Source: JBLHGN01 sp047616325
GTDB taxonomy: Bacteria; Pseudomonadota; Gammaproteobacteria; Pseudomonadales; Cellvibrionaceae
Assembly: GCA_047616325.1 (NCBI GenBank)
Contig: JBLHGN010000210.1
Span: forward strand, 1 to 6,470
DNA length: 6,470 nt
Reading direction: 5' to 3'
Shown here: positions 5,392-6,470 of the stretch, piece after piece
Layout of the letters: each line of letters opens with the position of its first letter
Numbering within the stretch: the first letter of the stretch is position 1
Made by a program: the position numbers and the translations under genes
Notes under the pieces: generated by a model
What the model saw: only the letters and a program-made list of their open reading frames with translations
Told to the model about the DNA's origin: nothing
Database searches by the model: none

Positions 5392-5559
5392 TTACTTAAT
5401 TTTTGCTTCTTTGTAGATTACGTGCTTTTGAATAGTGGGATCGTATTTTTTGATCTCCATCTTCTCAGGCATGTTCCGCTTGTTCTTGTCAGTAGTATAA
5501 AAGTGCCCAGTACCTGCACTAGATACTAACCGAATTTTTTCTCGAGCTGATTTAGCCAT
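5392..5559 (-). CDS. rpmG: 50S ribosomal protein L33
   Basis: L33 is a small protein of the large ribosomal subunit near the tRNA exit site. The 55-residue sequence begins MAKSAREKIRLVSSAGTG, continues with HFYTTDKNKR (19-28), and ends HVIYKEAKIK, matching E. coli L33 in length and closely in sequence. It has no cysteines, so it is the zinc-free form. The ATG at 5557-5559 has a near-perfect AAGGAG 7 bases upstream, and this site overlaps the rpmB stop codon, binding the two genes into one operon. In E. coli mutM follows rpmG; here a terminator and the convergent csp gene follow instead. Confidence 0.98.
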   Translation of the reverse strand: MAKSAREKIRLVSSAGTGHFYTTDKNKRNMPEKMEIKKYDPTIQKHVIYKEAKIK

Positions 5560-5570
5560 CAGTAAACTCC

Positions 5571-5807
5571 TTAGAATTTTTCGCCACGAGCACGAAGCTC
5601 GGACAAAACGGTTTCAATGCCATTTTTATCGATGATGCGCATTCCCTTAGTAGAGACACGCAACTTTACAAACCGCTTCTCTGCCTCAACCCAAAAACGG
5701 TGAGTGTGCAGGTTCGGCTCAAAACGACGACGTGTTCTATTTTTCGCGTGAGATACATTGTTTCCAGCCATTGGGCGCTTGCCTGTGACTTGACATACTC
5801 TGGACAT
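5571..5807 (-). CDS. rpmB: 50S ribosomal protein L28
   Basis: L28 is a large-subunit ribosomal protein. The 78-residue length equals that of E. coli L28, and the sequence is very similar throughout: MSRVCQVTGKRPMAGNN at the start, NLHTHRFWVE (32-41), KRFVKLRVSTKGMR (44-57) and LSELRARGEKF at the end. It keeps only one cysteine (C5), so it lacks the zinc-ribbon pairs of the metal-binding form. The ATG at 5805-5807 follows AGGATAA, with GAGG slightly further upstream. It is the first gene of the rpmB-rpmG operon and lies about 190 bases after radC on the same strand, with its own promoter between. Confidence 0.98.
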   Translation of the reverse strand: MSRVCQVTGKRPMAGNNVSHAKNRTRRRFEPNLHTHRFWVEAEKRFVKLRVSTKGMRIIDKNGIETVLSELRARGEKF

Positions 5808-5907
5808 TTATCCTGCCTCTGATTCCGATTATTGTCTAGGGAAAACTCCTTGTGACAAAAGTATTCCAAAAAATTACCACCTTGTTTTTGGGCGGTCTCT
5901 TAAAGAG
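5808..5907 (-). promoter_or_regulatory. 5' leader of rpmB-rpmG mRNA, possibly structured
   Basis: About 100 bases separate the predicted transcription start from the rpmB ATG. CCAAAAA and TTTTTGG (5885-5891 and 5866-5872 on the plus strand) can form a 7-bp stem with a 12-base loop. An AAGGAG (5846-5851 region) resembles a ribosome-binding site but has no start codon at a useful distance. Control by this leader is only a possibility. Confidence 0.35.
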
Positions 5908-5913
5908 GCGCGT

Positions 5914-5942
5914 TTTATACCAGAAAGACAACGCCTAATCAA
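5914..5942 (-). promoter_or_regulatory. rpmB-rpmG sigma70 promoter with GC-rich discriminator
   Basis: On the minus strand TTGATT (5937-5942) and TATAAA (5914-5919) are spaced by 17 bases. The next seven bases are ACGCGCC, a GC-rich discriminator before a start near 5906. Promoters of ribosomal genes with such discriminators are commonly repressed by ppGpp and DksA, so stringent control is a reasonable inference here. Confidence 0.75.
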
Positions 5943-5995
5943 ACGAAAACAGTGTAATCAGTGGATTTAGCTGTATTTTTATCATTAACTGCAAA

Positions 5996-6470
5996 TTAAA
6001 TTTTTCCTTGATCGGCTAAAGAAGTTATCTCTCCTTGACCAATAATAAAGTGATCCAACAATCGAATATCAACTAATTCGAGTGCCGCCTTTAAACGTTG
6101 CGTGATTAGGATATCAGATTGACTGGGGTCGGCGTTACCAGAAGGGTGGTTGTGGGCAACTATTATGGCTGCTGCGTTCTTGTGTAATGCTAACTTCACC
6201 ACTTCACGAGGGTGGACAGACGTTGTATCTATTGTACCGTGAAAAAGCTCATGGTAGCCAAGCAATTGATGGTGAGTATCCAGTAATAGAACGCTGAAGA
6301 CTTCTCGCTGATAGTCACGCATCTGCACCGCCAGATAGTCTTTCACCTGCTTAGGCTTGGTGAAGATAGGCTTGCGCTGTAGCTGCTCTCCAAGATAGCG
6401 CTGTGTCAATTCCAGCGTAGCCTGCAATTGACAGTACTTCGCAGGACCCAAGCCTTTGGCTGCGCAAAAG
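5996..6470 (-). CDS. radC: RadC/JAB-domain protein (UPF0758), N-terminus cut off by window edge
   Basis: The last 157 codons of a RadC-family protein; the frame stays open to the right edge, so the true start lies outside. The visible part starts within the helix-hairpin-helix region (GLGPAKYCQLQ) and continues into the JAB/MPN metalloprotease-like domain. Counting from the Leu encoded at 6449-6451, that domain has E50 in REVF, the zinc-binding H100-x-H102-PSG, and D113 of the S-x-x-D motif, so all expected ligands are kept. Despite its name, the protein's role in DNA repair is doubtful and its biochemical function is unsettled. The order radC, rpmB, rpmG is conserved in many gammaproteobacteria. 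A TTG at 6449-6451 could be taken as a start, but it falls in the middle of the conserved GLGPA motif and is not used. Confidence 0.95.
   Translation of the reverse strand, partial: FCAAKGLGPAKYCQLQATLELTQRYLGEQLQRKPIFTKPKQVKDYLAVQMRDYQREVFSVLLLDTHHQLLGYHELFHGTIDTTSVHPREVVKLALHKNAAAIIVAHNHPSGNADPSQSDILITQRLKAALELVDIRLLDHFIIGQGEITSLADQGKI

Noticed and set aside
5666..5869. 67-codon minus-strand frame overlapping rpmB
   Set aside because: Frame-shifted shadow of L28 starting at a TTG in the leader.

Overview
The window looks like ordinary chromosomal DNA from a gammaproteobacterium of moderate to low G+C (by eye). Several proteins closely resemble their Escherichia coli counterparts: RppH, the 78-residue L28, the 55-residue zinc-free L33, SrkA and ArfB. 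The radC-rpmB-rpmG order is conserved in many gammaproteobacteria. The pairing of rppH with a divergent HAD-IB phosphatase resembles the pseudomonad arrangement. I see no mobile element, CRISPR array, tRNA or rRNA, and no gene set that looks like an undescribed system. The exact genus cannot be read from the window.

Layout. At the left edge, rppH (RNA 5' end processing) runs leftward out of the window. It diverges from a HAD-IB phosphatase gene (471-1127) across about 130 bases carrying candidate promoters in both directions. The phosphatase converges on a long leftward block. In transcription order this block is a small three-helix membrane protein (4474-4109), a FAHD1-like acylpyruvate hydrolase (4043-3369), a DUF1653 protein (3364-3146), the ribosome-rescue factor arfB (3146-2730), the stress kinase srkA (2724-1732) and, after a 142-base gap, gcvH (1589-1200). 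The four central genes are separated by 4 bases, overlap by 1 base, and are separated by 5 bases, so they almost certainly form one operon.

Next comes a 525-base AT-rich region without a credible gene (4475-4999). Its last ~110 bases form a potentially structured leader for a rightward CspA-family cold-shock gene (5000-5212), which ends in a strong GNRA-loop terminator. A second strong terminator on the opposite strand ends the leftward rpmB-rpmG operon (L28, L33). That operon has a clear sigma70-type promoter with a GC-rich discriminator, as expected of a growth-rate and ppGpp controlled ribosomal promoter, and a ~100-base leader. radC (JAB/MPN domain) lies upstream and runs off the right edge.

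The common theme is RNA and translation upkeep (RppH, ArfB, Csp, L28, L33) alongside central metabolism and stress (GcvH, FAH-type hydrolase, SrkA). The points most worth a second look are regulatory: the csp leader, the rpmBG leader, and the role of the DUF1653 protein inside the arfB operon.
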